64,000 nucleotides of DNA, from NCBI RefSeq assembly GCF_000949135.2, contig NZ_JTAN02000006.1:25384-89383 (forward strand). The letters are read 5' to 3'. The position numbers and the translations under genes were made by a program. The DNA comes from Burkholderia sp. USMB20. Lineage in GTDB: Bacteria; Pseudomonadota; Gammaproteobacteria; Burkholderiales; Burkholderiaceae. Position 1 is the first letter of the stretch; each line of letters starts with the position of its first letter. The notes beneath the pieces were generated by a model. The model made no database searches and was not told where the DNA came from. It saw nothing but the letters and a program-made list of their open reading frames with translations. Below are positions 1 to 9,071 of the stretch, in pieces.

Positions 1-52
1 GGGGCAAATAAAAAAATCGATAAGTACATCTACATACTGTTTGGAGACAACC

Positions 53-1144
53 ATGAAAACGAAACTGGGCGTCGCACTCGCGACGGCGATGGCGCTGGCC
101 GGACCGGCCTGTGCGCAAAGCAGCGTCACGCTGTACGGGATCATCGATACCGGCGTGTCCTATTACAACAACGCCGCGCGCGGCGGATCGTTCACCGGGA
201 TGCCGACGCTGACCGGCGAAGTGCCGTCACGCTGGGGCCTGAGAGGCACGGAGGATCTCGGCGGCGGCTACCAGGCCTTCTTCGTGCTCGAAAACGGCTT
301 CCAGCCCGGCACCGGTGCGCTGAACTACGGCGGGCGCCTGTTCGGGCGGCAGGCCAACGTGGGCGTGAACAGCCCGTTCGGCGCGCTGACCCTCGGCCGC
401 CAGATGAACATGTCGATGATCGTGCTGACCAATGCCGACGTGATCGGCCCGTCGATTCATTCGATGGCGGATTTCGACTCGTATCTGCCGAACGCGCGCA
501 GCGACAATGCGATCGGCTACAAGGGCACGTTCCACGGCGTGACGCTCGGCGCGACCTACAGCTTCGGCCGCGACGCGGCCGGGCCGGCGGGGCCGTCGGC
601 GACGGGCTGCGCCGGACAGGTGCCCGGCGACATCGTCGCGTGCCGCCAATACACGGCGATGCTCGCGTATGACGCGAGCAATTTCGGGCTGGCCGCGTCG
701 CACGACGTGATGCGCGGCGGCGGCGGCGCGCTCGCGCCGCTGAACAATCCGGCCTACACCGACACGCGCGACATCGTCACCGGCTACGTGAAGATCGGCC
801 CCGCGAAACTCGGCGCCGGGTGGATCCGCCGCAACCTCGCGGCAGCCGAGCACCTGCAGGCCGACATCGTGTTCGCGGGCGGCACGTACTACGCGACGCC
901 CTACCTCGCGCTCGACCTGCAGGGCGTGCGCTACCTGCAACGCCGCGAAAACAAGGAAGGCACGAACGCGACGCTGGTCGTCGGGCGCGCGAACTATTTC
1001 CTGTCGAAGCGGACGACCGTCTATACGTCGGTGGGCTACATGTTCAACAGCGCGCTGGCCGCGAACGCGGTCGCGGCCGGCGGGACGGTCGGCACCGGGA
1101 TGAATCAGCTCGGCGTGATGGCCGGCATCCAGCAGAAGTTCTGA
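53..1144 (+). CDS. Gram-negative trimeric porin (OmpC-like, betaproteobacterial family)
   Basis: Outer-membrane beta-barrel that lets small hydrophilic solutes diffuse into the periplasm. The 363-residue product starts with a signal peptide (MKTKLGVALATAMA, cleavage expected after Ala-21), followed at once by the family hallmark QSSVTLYGIIDTG. It carries the SRWGLRGTEDLGGGYQAFFVLENGF block of Burkholderia porins and ends in a C-terminal phenylalanine (QQKF), the usual barrel-assembly signal. ATG-53 is chosen over an in-frame TTG at 41 because GGAGAC lies 43-48, well spaced for 53. The promoter is outside the window. It converges on the small minus-strand gene ending at 1166. The substrate preference cannot be read from the sequence. 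Confidence 0.93.
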   Translation: MKTKLGVALATAMALAGPACAQSSVTLYGIIDTGVSYYNNAARGGSFTGMPTLTGEVPSRWGLRGTEDLGGGYQAFFVLENGFQPGTGALNYGGRLFGRQANVGVNSPFGALTLGRQMNMSMIVLTNADVIGPSIHSMADFDSYLPNARSDNAIGYKGTFHGVTLGATYSFGRDAAGPAGPSATGCAGQVPGDIVACRQYTAMLAYDASNFGLAASHDVMRGGGGALAPLNNPAYTDTRDIVTGYVKIGPAKLGAGWIRRNLAAAEHLQADIVFAGGTYYATPYLALDLQGVRYLQRRENKEGTNATLVVGRANYFLSKRTTVYTSVGYMFNSALAANAVAAGGTVGTGMNQLGVMAGIQQKF

Positions 1145-1165
1145 ACGCCGGACACCGCACCTCGA

Positions 1166-1612
1166 TCAATCGGCGAGCCGGCAATGCGACAGCTTCAGCC
1201 CGGGCAGCACCGGCGCGTCGATATAACCTTCGTTCACGCAGCTGAAGCGGAAATTCGCGGACGCCGTGAACGGCTTGATCTCGCCGCCCGGGAATTTCGG
1301 TTTCAACGCGGCCTGGTCGGCCGCGTCGAAATGCGTGTCGAACTGCTCGCCGTCGGCCGTCAACGCACCGAAGTACGTGCCGCCCGGGTCGCTGCCCATC
1401 CGCATCACCGCGCCGACGAACGCGAGGCGCCTGCCGTCGTATTTCGTCTTCGCGGCGGCCATGTCCTGCGTGTAGGCCTCGATCACGGTGGCGTAGTGCG
1501 CGTCGATCGCGGGCTCGGCGGCCGGCGCGGCGTAGCCGCTCTGGTGAACGCCCGCCAGCATCGCGCAGGCAGCCAGCGCGGCCGTCATGAACGGCGCGGA
1601 ACTCTTTTTCAT
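1166..1612 (-). CDS. small secreted protein, possible OB-fold (tRNA_anti-like)
   Basis: A 148-residue exported protein of unknown role. It begins MKKSSAPFMTAALAACAMLAG, a typical signal peptide with cleavage likely near GYAAPA. The start is set by GGGAGACC about 7 bases upstream of the ATG at 1612; an upstream in-frame ATG at 1693 would put arginine-rich sequence before the signal. The segment TKYDGRRLAFVGAVMRM looks like the first strands of the OB-fold found in tRNA_anti-like periplasmic proteins, but this is a weak resemblance. Two Cys residues near the C-terminus (FSCVNEG and SHCRLAD) could form a disulfide. It is convergent with the porin and 21 bases from it. Confidence 0.7.
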   Translation of the reverse strand: MKKSSAPFMTAALAACAMLAGVHQSGYAAPAAEPAIDAHYATVIEAYTQDMAAAKTKYDGRRLAFVGAVMRMGSDPGGTYFGALTADGEQFDTHFDAADQAALKPKFPGGEIKPFTASANFRFSCVNEGYIDAPVLPGLKLSHCRLAD

Positions 1613-1930
1613 TGGGTGGTCTCCCGTCAAGCGTGGTGGTTGAAGTAATCGATCGCGGCGCTTCGCCGGCTGCGCGGCGAAACACCCGAGCATGATCGTG
1701 CGGCCGTTGCGTCAATCGTTCGAATCGTGGAACACGGCTGCGATCACTTCAGCACCCGCGTGGTCGGCTGCGGTGCGCGACGTCGCGCGGCACGCGACGT
1801 GACACGAAGATGACATGGTGCGGCCCCCGGCTCTCATTGAATTTCACTGCGTCTGTTTTTGGGCGCTACGGTAGCAGACGGCCGGCGGCCCGGCAATCGC
1901 GATGCCCGGTCCGCATCGGCCTCTTTACAA

Positions 1931-1950
1931 TTGCAAACGATTCTCATTCC
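1931..1950. promoter_or_regulatory. Fur box upstream of siderophore receptor
   Basis: The sequence TTGCAAACGATTCTCATTCC matches the Fur consensus GATAATGATAATCATTATC in its core (GCAAACGATTCTCATT), about 90 bases before the receptor start. Fur-Fe2+ binding here would repress the receptor when iron is plentiful. The rest of 1613-2036 shows no other gene. Confidence 0.75.
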
Positions 1951-2036
1951 GCATATCATGCGCATCCTCCGCGCGACGCAGTAAAGGCGCCGCGGTCCGC
2001 GTCATCGTCCTTAGCACTCCGTCCATTCATCGATTC

Positions 2037-4223
2037 ATGCCATCCCGCCGAACGCCCCACCGCGCCCGGACGCTTCGTCCGTGGCGCGCGAGCCTGCCTG
2101 CCCTGATCACGCTTTGCGTCGCAAGCGGCGCGCATGCGGATGTTGAACCTGCCGCCACGGCTTCGGCGGCCACGTCCTCGCCCTCGTCGACACCCGCGCG
2201 CCCCGAACGCGAACTGCCGACGATCAGCGTCAGCGCATCGTCAGCCGTCGATCCGACCGTCGGCTACCAGCCGCGCACGAGCAGCGTCGCCGGCGGCGAC
2301 GATCGCCCGCTCAAGGAGATTCCGCAATCGGTCGCCGTGGTCAGCAGCAGCGTGATGCAGGACCAGCAGGCGCGCTCGCTCGACGACGTGCTCGGCAACA
2401 TCAGCGGCGTCACGCAGACCAACACGCTCGGCGGCACGCGCGACGCGTTCATCAAGCGCGGCTTCGGCTCGAACAACGACGGCTCCGTGCTGGTCGACGG
2501 CGTGCGCACGCCGGTGCTGCACAGCTACCTCGCGACGATCGACCGCGTCGAAGTGCTGAAGGGCCCGGCTTCGCTGCTGTACGGGATGCAGGACCCGGGC
2601 GGCGTGATCAACCTCGTCACGCGCAAGCCGGAGGACACGTTCGGCGGCTCGATCTCGGCCTCGCGCACAAGCCACGGCGGCAGCAGCGCGCAGTTCGACC
2701 TGACCGGCCCGCTCGGCAAACCGTGCCAGGTCGCGGGCGGCACGCTCGCGTTCCGGCTCACCGGCGAATACGACACGAGCCGCTACTGGCGCAGCTTCGG
2801 CCGCGAGCGCAATGCGCTGATCGCGCCCGCGCTGTCGTGGCACGACGCGAACACGTCGATCGACGTCAGCTACCAGTACGTCGACTACACGATGCCGTTC
2901 GATCGCGGAACGGTGCTCGTGAACGGCCGCCCCGACGATGCGCTGCGCTATCGCCGCTACGAGGAAGCGTGGGCACAAAGCGGCGGCATCCAGGAAACGC
3001 TGCGCGCGCGCGTCGAACATCGCTTCTCCGACGCATGGCGCGTGCGCGCGACCTACGGCTGGGGCCGCGACCGCTACGATCAATACATCGCCCGCGCGAC
3101 CGCTTTCAACAGCACGACCGGCGCGCTGTCGCGCTCGTCCGACGCGAACCTCGGACGCAACGACTCCGACCAGATCGCGACGCTCGGCCTGCTCGGCAAC
3201 CTGACGCTCGCGGGGATGAGCCACGCGCTCTATGTCGGCGGCGAATACGAGCGGCAGCGCAGCTTCCGCGGCGACACGATCCGCGGCACCGCGACGAAGG
3301 GCTTCGATCTCTACGATCCCGTCTACGGCCTGCTCGCGCCCGGCGGCACGGTGAGCACGAAGCAGAGCGATTCGCTCTCGAAGGTCCACACGTACTCGAT
3401 GATCGTGCAGGACTCGGTGAAGATCACCGACCGGCTCACCGCGGTCGGCGGGCTGCGCTGGGAGGACTGGCAGCAGGAATCGGGAATGGGGCGGCCGTTC
3501 GTGTTCGCCGACCGCTCGCACGGCAACGTGTGGCTGCCGCAGTTCGGGCTCGCGTATGCGCTCACGCCGTCGCTGACCGCGTATGCGAACGTGAGCCGTT
3601 CGTTCAAGCCGAACGTCGCGTCGAATGTGGCCGCGCCGCTCGCGCCGGAATTCGGCCGCGTGCTGGAAGCCGGCGTGAAGTTCAGCCTGAAGCCCGGCAT
3701 CACCGGCACGCTCGCGGCCTACCAGATCGACAAGCGCAACGTCGCGGTCACGGTCAACGACATCACGTCGACGATCGGCACCGCGCGCTCGCGCGGAATC
3801 GAACTCGACGTCGCCGGGCAGCTCACGCGGCACCTGAGCCTGATCGGCAGCTATGCGTACACGAACGCGAACGACCGCGACAGCAACACACCGCTCGTCA
3901 ACGTCGCGCGCCACACCGGCAGCCTGTTCGCGGTGTACGACACGGCGATCGCGAGCCTCCCGGGACGCTGGCGCTTCGGCGGCGGCGCGCGGCTCGTCGG
4001 CGCACGGCCCGGCGACACCGCGAACAGCTTCACGCTGCCCGGCTACGTGACCGTCGATGCGTTCGCGGCCTACGAAACGACGATCGGCAAGTTCCCGACG
4101 CGCATCCAGCTCAACGTGAAGAACCTGCTCGACAAGACCTACTATCCGTCGAGCAACAGCAACCTGATCGTCGCGGTCGGCGAGCCGCGGCTCGTCACGC
4201 TGACGACGACGGTGTCGTTCTGA
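2037..4223 (+). CDS. TonB-dependent siderophore receptor
   Basis: Outer-membrane gated channel that imports a ferric siderophore using TonB-ExbBD energy. The 728-residue product has a long arginine-rich signal peptide ending near SGAHA-34, a TonB-box-like segment (LPTISVSA), the plug domain (KEIPQSVAVVSSSVM, then IDRVEVLKGPASLLYG and GGVINLVTRKP) and a 22-strand barrel that finishes TVSF. The plug/barrel layout is that of the FpvA/FoxA/FhuA class (TIGR01783 type). The ATG at 2037 is chosen because the signal peptide follows directly; the open frame extends upstream to 1902 without plausible protein sequence. A Fur box lies upstream. No siderophore biosynthesis or ABC uptake gene is adjacent, so the ligand is unknown and may be a xenosiderophore. 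Confidence 0.93.
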   Translation: MPSRRTPHRARTLRPWRASLPALITLCVASGAHADVEPAATASAATSSPSSTPARPERELPTISVSASSAVDPTVGYQPRTSSVAGGDDRPLKEIPQSVAVVSSSVMQDQQARSLDDVLGNISGVTQTNTLGGTRDAFIKRGFGSNNDGSVLVDGVRTPVLHSYLATIDRVEVLKGPASLLYGMQDPGGVINLVTRKPEDTFGGSISASRTSHGGSSAQFDLTGPLGKPCQVAGGTLAFRLTGEYDTSRYWRSFGRERNALIAPALSWHDANTSIDVSYQYVDYTMPFDRGTVLVNGRPDDALRYRRYEEAWAQSGGIQETLRARVEHRFSDAWRVRATYGWGRDRYDQYIARATAFNSTTGALSRSSDANLGRNDSDQIATLGLLGNLTLAGMSHALYVGGEYERQRSFRGDTIRGTATKGFDLYDPVYGLLAPGGTVSTKQSDSLSKVHTYSMIVQDSVKITDRLTAVGGLRWEDWQQESGMGRPFVFADRSHGNVWLPQFGLAYALTPSLTAYANVSRSFKPNVASNVAAPLAPEFGRVLEAGVKFSLKPGITGTLAAYQIDKRNVAVTVNDITSTIGTARSRGIELDVAGQLTRHLSLIGSYAYTNANDRDSNTPLVNVARHTGSLFAVYDTAIASLPGRWRFGGGARLVGARPGDTANSFTLPGYVTVDAFAAYETTIGKFPTRIQLNVKNLLDKTYYPSSNSNLIVAVGEPRLVTLTTTVSF

Positions 4224-4292
4224 CGCATCTTCGCGCCGGGTGGCCAGGGCCGGGGCCGTGCCGCGCGCCCCGGTCGGCGACACGAGCCGATC

Positions 4293-5324
4293 TCAGCCGC
4301 CCGCGAAATCGAGCAGGATCTTGCAGCTTTGCTCGGGATTGCGATCGGCCATCTCGAACGCCTGCGCGACGTCGCGAAAGCCCACCTTGTGCGTAACGAT
4401 GTGCTCCGGCTGGATCAGCCCGCGGGCAATCCAGTCGATCACCTGCGGGAACATCGCGCAGTTCAGCCGCGATGCCGCGAGCGTCAACTCCTTCTTCGTC
4501 AGCTCCGCCTGCACGATCGCCGACGGCTCAGACGAAAACCCGAGCACGCCGATCCGGCCGGCCGGCGCGGCGATCCGCACGGCCTCCTCGAGAATCGACG
4601 GATGGCAGACCGCATCGAAGATCAGCGTCGGGCCGCCGTCGACACCGCGCTTTTCCAGCGCGTCGGGCAACGACTCGACGCTCGTGTCGATGATTTCGTC
4701 CTCGGCCGCGCCGCACTTGCGCGCGAGCTGAAGCCGTGCGTCGAGCCGGTCGGTAATGAATGCGCGAATGCCATACACGCGCTTGAGCACCTGCAGGATC
4801 GTCAGCCCGACCGTGCCGGCGCCATAGATCAACGCGACGTCGCCCGGCAGCACGCCGGTGCGCGACGTCGCGTTCGCGGCCACCGCGAACGGCTCGACGA
4901 TCGCCGCGCAGGGTTCGGCGATCGCGTCCGGAATCCGGTACGCATTGCCGGCCGGCACACACGTGTACTGGCTGAAGCCGCCGTCGCGATGCACGCCGAG
5001 CACGGTCAGGTGCCGGCAGACGTTGCGCCGGCCGATCGTGCACGCGTGGCAATGCCCGCAGCTGATCACCGGATCGACCGCGACGGTCTCGCCGAGCCGC
5101 GCGGCGTCGACGCCCGCGCCGACCGACTCGATCGTGCCGACGAACTCGTGGCCGATGATGCGCGGATACGACACGAACGGATTCTTGCCGTGAAAGATGT
5201 GCAGGTCCGACCCGCAGATGCCCGCATAGCGCACCTTCACGCGCACTTCTCCGGCGGCGGGCACGGGCAGCGGCACTTCGCGCACGCCCATGCTGTTCGG
5301 ACGATCGACAACGACGCTCAACAT
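4293..5324 (-). CDS. rspB: zinc-dependent dehydrogenase, RspB-like (candidate L-gulonate 5-dehydrogenase)
   Basis: A 343-residue medium-chain alcohol dehydrogenase. The catalytic zinc site is CGSDLH with GHEF, the structural zinc cysteines are in CGHCHACTIGRRNVC, and the Rossmann motif is YGAGTVGL. The N-terminus (VREVPLP...YAGICGSDLHIFHGKNPF.YPRIIGHEF) closely follows E. coli RspB as I remember it. RspB-type enzymes next to RspA-type dehydratases have been shown to oxidise L-gulonate to D-fructuronate, which fits the neighbours here. The start at 5324 has AAGGAGAG about 7 bases upstream. It is the last gene of gntR-manD-rspB, 29 bases after the manD stop. L-idonate or another polyol acid as substrate cannot be excluded. 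Confidence 0.88.
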   Translation of the reverse strand: MLSVVVDRPNSMGVREVPLPVPAAGEVRVKVRYAGICGSDLHIFHGKNPFVSYPRIIGHEFVGTIESVGAGVDAARLGETVAVDPVISCGHCHACTIGRRNVCRHLTVLGVHRDGGFSQYTCVPAGNAYRIPDAIAEPCAAIVEPFAVAANATSRTGVLPGDVALIYGAGTVGLTILQVLKRVYGIRAFITDRLDARLQLARKCGAAEDEIIDTSVESLPDALEKRGVDGGPTLIFDAVCHPSILEEAVRIAAPAGRIGVLGFSSEPSAIVQAELTKKELTLAASRLNCAMFPQVIDWIARGLIQPEHIVTHKVGFRDVAQAFEMADRNPEQSCKILLDFAGG

Positions 5325-5353
5325 TTCGGTTCTCTCCTTCTGGTCTTCGGCGC

Positions 5354-6562
5354 TCACCAGTTCCACATCGATCCGTCGCGCAACCGGGCGACCGGCAGGT
5401 ACGCGCGCTCGTACGGATATTTCGCGGCCAGCGTCTCGTCGATGTCGACGCCGAGGCCCGGCACGTCGTCCATCACGAGATAGCCGTCCTCGAAGCGGTA
5501 GCTGTGCGGAAACACTTCGTCGGTCAGCGCGCTGTGCGGCATCAGTTCCTGGATGCCGAAGTTCGGCGCCCACAGCCCGAAGTTCACGGCCGCCGCCATG
5601 CAGACGGGCGACAGGTCGGTCGCGCCGTGGAAACCGGTGCGCACCTGGTACATCGCCGCGTAGTCGGCGATGCGCCGTACGTGCGTGATGCCGCCCGCGT
5701 GCACGATGGTCGCGCGGATGTAGTCGATCAGCTGGTCGCGGATCAGGTCCTTGCAATCCCAGATCGAGTTGAATACCTCGCCGACCGCGAGCGGCGTCGT
5801 CGTGTGCTGGCGGATCAGGCGAAACGCGTCCTGGTTCTCCGCGGGTGTCGCGTCCTCGAGCCAGAACAGGCGATGCGGCTCGAGATCGCGACCGAGCCGC
5901 GCGGCCTCGATCGGCGTGAGCCTGTGATGTGCGTCGTGGAGCAGGTGCGGCGCATCGCCGACCGCGTCGCGCACCTTGCGGAACAGTTCCGGCGTGTGGC
6001 GCAGGTAGAGCGCGGTGTCCCACGGCTCCTCGGGCGGCAGCCCCTTCTCGGCGGGCTCGTACGCGCCTGCCGTCTTGCCGACACCGTACACCTTGTCGAG
6101 CCCCGGCACGCCCGACTGTACGCGGATCGCGCGGTAGCCGGCCTCGACGTGCGCGCGCACCGCGTCGACTGCTTCCTCGTGATCGCGCCCGTTCGCGTGG
6201 CCATACACCATCAGGCCGTCGCGGCTCTTGCCGCCGAGCAACCGATAGACGGGCATGCCCGCGAGCTTGCCCAGGATGTCCCACAGCGCCATGTCGATCG
6301 CGGCGATCGCCGTCATCGTCACGGGCCCGCGCCGCCAGTACGCGCCGCGATACAGGTATTGCCAGATGTCCTCGATGTTGCGCGGGTCGCGTCCGACGAG
6401 GCACGGAAACACGTGGTCTTCCAGGTACGCGCGCACCGCGAGCTCACGCCCGTTGAGCGTCGCGTCGCCGAGGCCGTAGACGCCTTCGTCGGTCACGATC
6501 TTCACCGTCACGAAATTCCGGCCCGGACACGTGACGATGGTCTGCAAGCGTTCGATTTTCAC
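5354..6562 (-). CDS. manD: D-mannonate dehydratase family protein (RspA/ManD, enolase superfamily)
   Basis: Dehydrates D-mannonate to 2-keto-3-deoxy-D-gluconate in the cytosol. The 402-residue protein matches RspA/ManD throughout: N-terminal [44 protein letters not shown], and the C-terminal signature [20 protein letters not shown]. Enolase-superfamily metal ligands are visible as the Asp of HDAHH, the Glu of [10 protein letters not shown] and the Glu of VGEVFNS; the His of HDAHH is the expected acid/base. The start is GTG at 6562, supported by GGAGGAG 5-11 bases upstream. Some RspA-type enzymes are slow on mannonate and act in L-gulonate or L-idonate pathways, which the linked dehydrogenase makes plausible here. 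Confidence 0.93.
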   Translation of the reverse strand: MKIERLQTIVTCPGRNFVTVKIVTDEGVYGLGDATLNGRELAVRAYLEDHVFPCLVGRDPRNIEDIWQYLYRGAYWRRGPVTMTAIAAIDMALWDILGKLAGMPVYRLLGGKSRDGLMVYGHANGRDHEEAVDAVRAHVEAGYRAIRVQSGVPGLDKVYGVGKTAGAYEPAEKGLPPEEPWDTALYLRHTPELFRKVRDAVGDAPHLLHDAHHRLTPIEAARLGRDLEPHRLFWLEDATPAENQDAFRLIRQHTTTPLAVGEVFNSIWDCKDLIRDQLIDYIRATIVHAGGITHVRRIADYAAMYQVRTGFHGATDLSPVCMAAAVNFGLWAPNFGIQELMPHSALTDEVFPHSYRFEDGYLVMDDVPGLGVDIDETLAAKYPYERAYLPVARLRDGSMWNW

Positions 6563-6583
6563 TGCGCTCCTCCAGCGGGCGTT

Positions 6584-7315
6584 TCAGTCGACAAAGTAAT
6601 GAGGCGCGCGGCTGCGCACTTCCGGCAGATGCGAGCCGATCCGGTCGACGTGCGCCGCGACCGATGCGCCGAGCAGCGCCATGTTGCGCGACGCGATGTG
6701 CGCGAGGATCTGTTCGTGTTCCTGCAGCGCGCGGCGCGCGTGATCCTCGACACGTTCGAGCAGCAGCCAGCGCACACGGTCGAACTGACGCTTCATCGGC
6801 TGCAGCATTTCCCACACGTGCGGCCGGCCCGCGAACGCGAACATCCGGCCGTGCATTGCCTCGTCGAGATCGAAGAACGCTTCGACGTCGCCCGCGGCCA
6901 CCGCCTCGCGCTGCGCGTCGATGATCCGCGACAGCTCCGCGAGCTGCGCCGGCGTGATCTTCTGCGCGAGCTCGACATGGTTCGCGCATTCGAGCGTGCT
7001 GCGCGCGAAGCGCCCTTCCTCGAGGATCGACACCGGAATCGGCGCGACCAGCGTGCCGACCTTCCGGATGATCTGCACGAGCCGCTCGTCGGCGAGCTGC
7101 GCGAACGCTTCGCGCACCGGCGTGCGGCTGACCTTGATCGTCGTGGAGATCACCGCCTCCGACAGCGCGGTGCGCGGCGGCAGCGCACCGCGCACGATCG
7201 CGTGGCGCAGCAGCGCATGCACCTGCTCCGTATACGACCGGCTCTCGTCCAGCGAGAACCCCTGCAACGCCGTGACCACGACGTCTGCTTCTTCCAGTGC
7301 TGCCGTTTCGCTCAT
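6584..7315 (-). CDS. GntR/FadR-subfamily regulator of the sugar-acid cluster (UxuR-like)
   Basis: A 243-residue regulator with an N-terminal winged helix-turn-helix (about residues 25-95, including LSEAVISTTIKVSRTPVREAF) and a C-terminal all-helical FCD ligand domain (about 105-235, with metal-site-like residues around FDLDEAMHGRMF and LQEHEQIL). FCD regulators normally repress and are released by a sugar acid. It is the first gene of the left-reading operon, 21 bases before manD. The start is the ATG at 7315 (MSETAALEE). An upstream in-frame ATG at 7360 lies inside the TACCATGGTA palindrome and is less likely. Two such palindromes sit between it and the divergent uxuB-like gene and are its probable operators. 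Confidence 0.9.
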   Translation of the reverse strand: MSETAALEEADVVVTALQGFSLDESRSYTEQVHALLRHAIVRGALPPRTALSEAVISTTIKVSRTPVREAFAQLADERLVQIIRKVGTLVAPIPVSILEEGRFARSTLECANHVELAQKITPAQLAELSRIIDAQREAVAAGDVEAFFDLDEAMHGRMFAFAGRPHVWEMLQPMKRQFDRVRWLLLERVEDHARRALQEHEQILAHIASRNMALLGASVAAHVDRIGSHLPEVRSRAPHYFVD

Positions 7316-7347
7316 GGTTGCGATGGATCCGACTTGATATCGATGTC

Positions 7348-7357
7348 TACCATGGTA
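7348..7357. promoter_or_regulatory. candidate GntR operator, copy 1 (TACCATGGTA)
   Basis: A perfect 10-base palindrome, 33 bases upstream of the gntR start. It is embedded in TCTACCATGGTACA, which is repeated exactly at 7442-7455. FadR-type proteins bind short palindromes of the form T.GT/AC.A, so this is a plausible autoregulatory site. Confidence 0.65.
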
Positions 7358-7443
7358 CATAAGCAGTCGATTTCAGGCGATCTAGCGTTTACACCGATAA
7401 CTTCGCCGTAAAACTCGAAATAACCTGCAAGCATTCCCGCATC

Positions 7444-7453
7444 TACCATGGTA
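7444..7453. promoter_or_regulatory. candidate GntR operator, copy 2 (TACCATGGTA)
   Basis: Second exact copy of the palindrome, 96 bases from the first and about 20 bases before the start of the uxuB-like gene. It is placed so that a bound regulator could block the right-reading operon while copy 1 blocks the left-reading one. Confidence 0.65.
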
Positions 7454-7472
7454 CAAACCGTTGCCGACTGTC

Positions 7473-8936
7473 ATGTTATCTGCCCCCGATTTTCTGCGCG
7501 CCGCGCCGCCCGGCACGGGCCGTCCCGGTTATGACCGGCAGGCGGTTCGCACAGGTATCGTCCATCTCGGCCTCGGCGCGTTCCATCGCGCGCACCAGGC
7601 GCTGCATACGGAAACGGTGCTCGAACAGGGTGACCTGCGCTGGGGCATCGTCGGCGTCGAACTGCGGCGGCGCCATACCGTCGACCTGCTCGCCGCGCAG
7701 GATCACCTGTACACGGTGATCGAACGCGATGGCCAAGGCGCGCGCGCGCGCATCGTCGGTGCGGTGCACGACGCGCTGTTCGCGCCCGAATCGCTGCCCG
7801 CGCTACTGGCGCTGATCGCCGATCCGGCCGTGTCGATCATCAGCCTGACCGTCACCGAGAAAGGTTATTGCCGCCGCCCCGGCGGCGGTCTCGATACCGA
7901 CGATCCCGCGATCCGGCAGGATCTCGCGACGCCCGGCACGCCGCGCACCGCGCTCGGCGTGATCGCGGCCGGCCTGCGCCTGCGGCCGGCCCATGCGCCG
8001 CTGACCGTCGTCTGCTGCGACAACATGACGTCGAACGGCGACACGCTGCGCGCGCTGCTGATCGACTACGCGGAACGCATCGACGGCGCGCTCGCGCGGC
8101 GCATCCGCGACGACGTCGCGTTCCCGAACAGCATGGTCGACCGGATCGTGCCGGCCGCGACGCCCGAATCGCTCGACTGGGCGCACGCCCATCTCGGCGC
8201 GCGCGACGCGGCTGCGATCGTCTGCGAGCCGTTCTCGCAATGGGTGATCGAGGATCGCTTCGCCGGCCCGCGCCCGCGCTGGGAAGACGCCGGCGCGCAC
8301 CTCGTCGGCGACGTGCGGCCCTACGAAACGATGAAGCTGCGGCTGCTGAACGGCTCGCATTCGGCGATCGCGTATGCGGGACAGTTGCGCGGCCGCGCGA
8401 CGGTGTCCGACGCGATGGCCGATCCGGCGATCGCGGCGCTCGTCGACGGCGTGATGACGCGCGACCTGCTCGCGACCGTCGACGTGCCGTCCGGATATGA
8501 CGCGCACGGCTATTGCGCGACGCTCGTGCAGCGCTTCCGCAATCCGACGCTCGCGCATCGCACCGAACAGATCGCGATGGACGGCACGCAGAAGGTGCCG
8601 CTGCGCTGGCTTCCCGCGCTCGCCGAAAGCGCGCGGGCCGGCGTCGAGCTGCCCTATCTGGAACGCGCGCTCGCGCTCTGGCTGCACTACCTCGCCACCG
8701 CGCGCGACGAATCGGGCCGCGCACTCGCGGTCGGCGATCCGGGCGCGGCCGCACTCGGCGCGGCGCTGTCGGCAGCCGGCGATGCCGCCAGCGCGGTTCG
8801 GGCCGCCCTCGGCAGCCTCGTGCTCGCCGGTTCGGCGGCATGGCCGGATGCAGTGATCACGCGCATCGGTGCCCATCTCTCGACGCTTCGCGCGAGCGGC
8901 ACCGATGGGCTGCTCGCACCGTTGTACGTGCGCTGA
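7473..8936 (+). CDS. uxuB: mannitol dehydrogenase-family oxidoreductase (fructuronate reductase / D-mannonate oxidoreductase)
   Basis: NAD-linked long-chain dehydrogenase of 487 residues, probably interconverting D-fructuronate and D-mannonate. The N-terminal nucleotide fold shows GIVHLGLGAFHRAHQALHTE; the family block MKLRLLNGSHSAIAYAG contains the catalytic region; ITEKGYC-like and VVCCDNMTSNGDTL segments are typical of UxuB/MtlD/FruR enzymes. The ATG at 7473 is used; an in-frame TTG at 7461 is possible and neither has a clear Shine-Dalgarno. It lies directly downstream of a TACCATGGTA operator and is followed by the hexuronate-type MFS gene. Mannitol or arabinitol as substrate is possible from sequence alone, but the manD/rspB context favours fructuronate. 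Confidence 0.88.
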   Translation: MLSAPDFLRAAPPGTGRPGYDRQAVRTGIVHLGLGAFHRAHQALHTETVLEQGDLRWGIVGVELRRRHTVDLLAAQDHLYTVIERDGQGARARIVGAVHDALFAPESLPALLALIADPAVSIISLTVTEKGYCRRPGGGLDTDDPAIRQDLATPGTPRTALGVIAAGLRLRPAHAPLTVVCCDNMTSNGDTLRALLIDYAERIDGALARRIRDDVAFPNSMVDRIVPAATPESLDWAHAHLGARDAAAIVCEPFSQWVIEDRFAGPRPRWEDAGAHLVGDVRPYETMKLRLLNGSHSAIAYAGQLRGRATVSDAMADPAIAALVDGVMTRDLLATVDVPSGYDAHGYCATLVQRFRNPTLAHRTEQIAMDGTQKVPLRWLPALAESARAGVELPYLERALALWLHYLATARDESGRALAVGDPGAAALGAALSAAGDAASAVRAALGSLVLAGSAAWPDAVITRIGAHLSTLRASGTDGLLAPLYVR

Positions 8937-9071
8937 ACGACCGCTTACCCCGGTTCGCAGGATTCCTGAGCGAACCGCGCAGTGCCCCTGCCCGCTGACG
9001 CACATGCCGACGCGGCAAACGATCGACAAGACAACCATGACGGCCGGCCCACCGGTACGAAGGAGACGGAC

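Noticed and set aside
2241-4283. Very long minus-strand frame (680 residues) opposite the TonB receptor
   Set aside because: Arginine/alanine-rich translation with no domain, produced by the GC-rich complement of a clear gene; no ribosome site.
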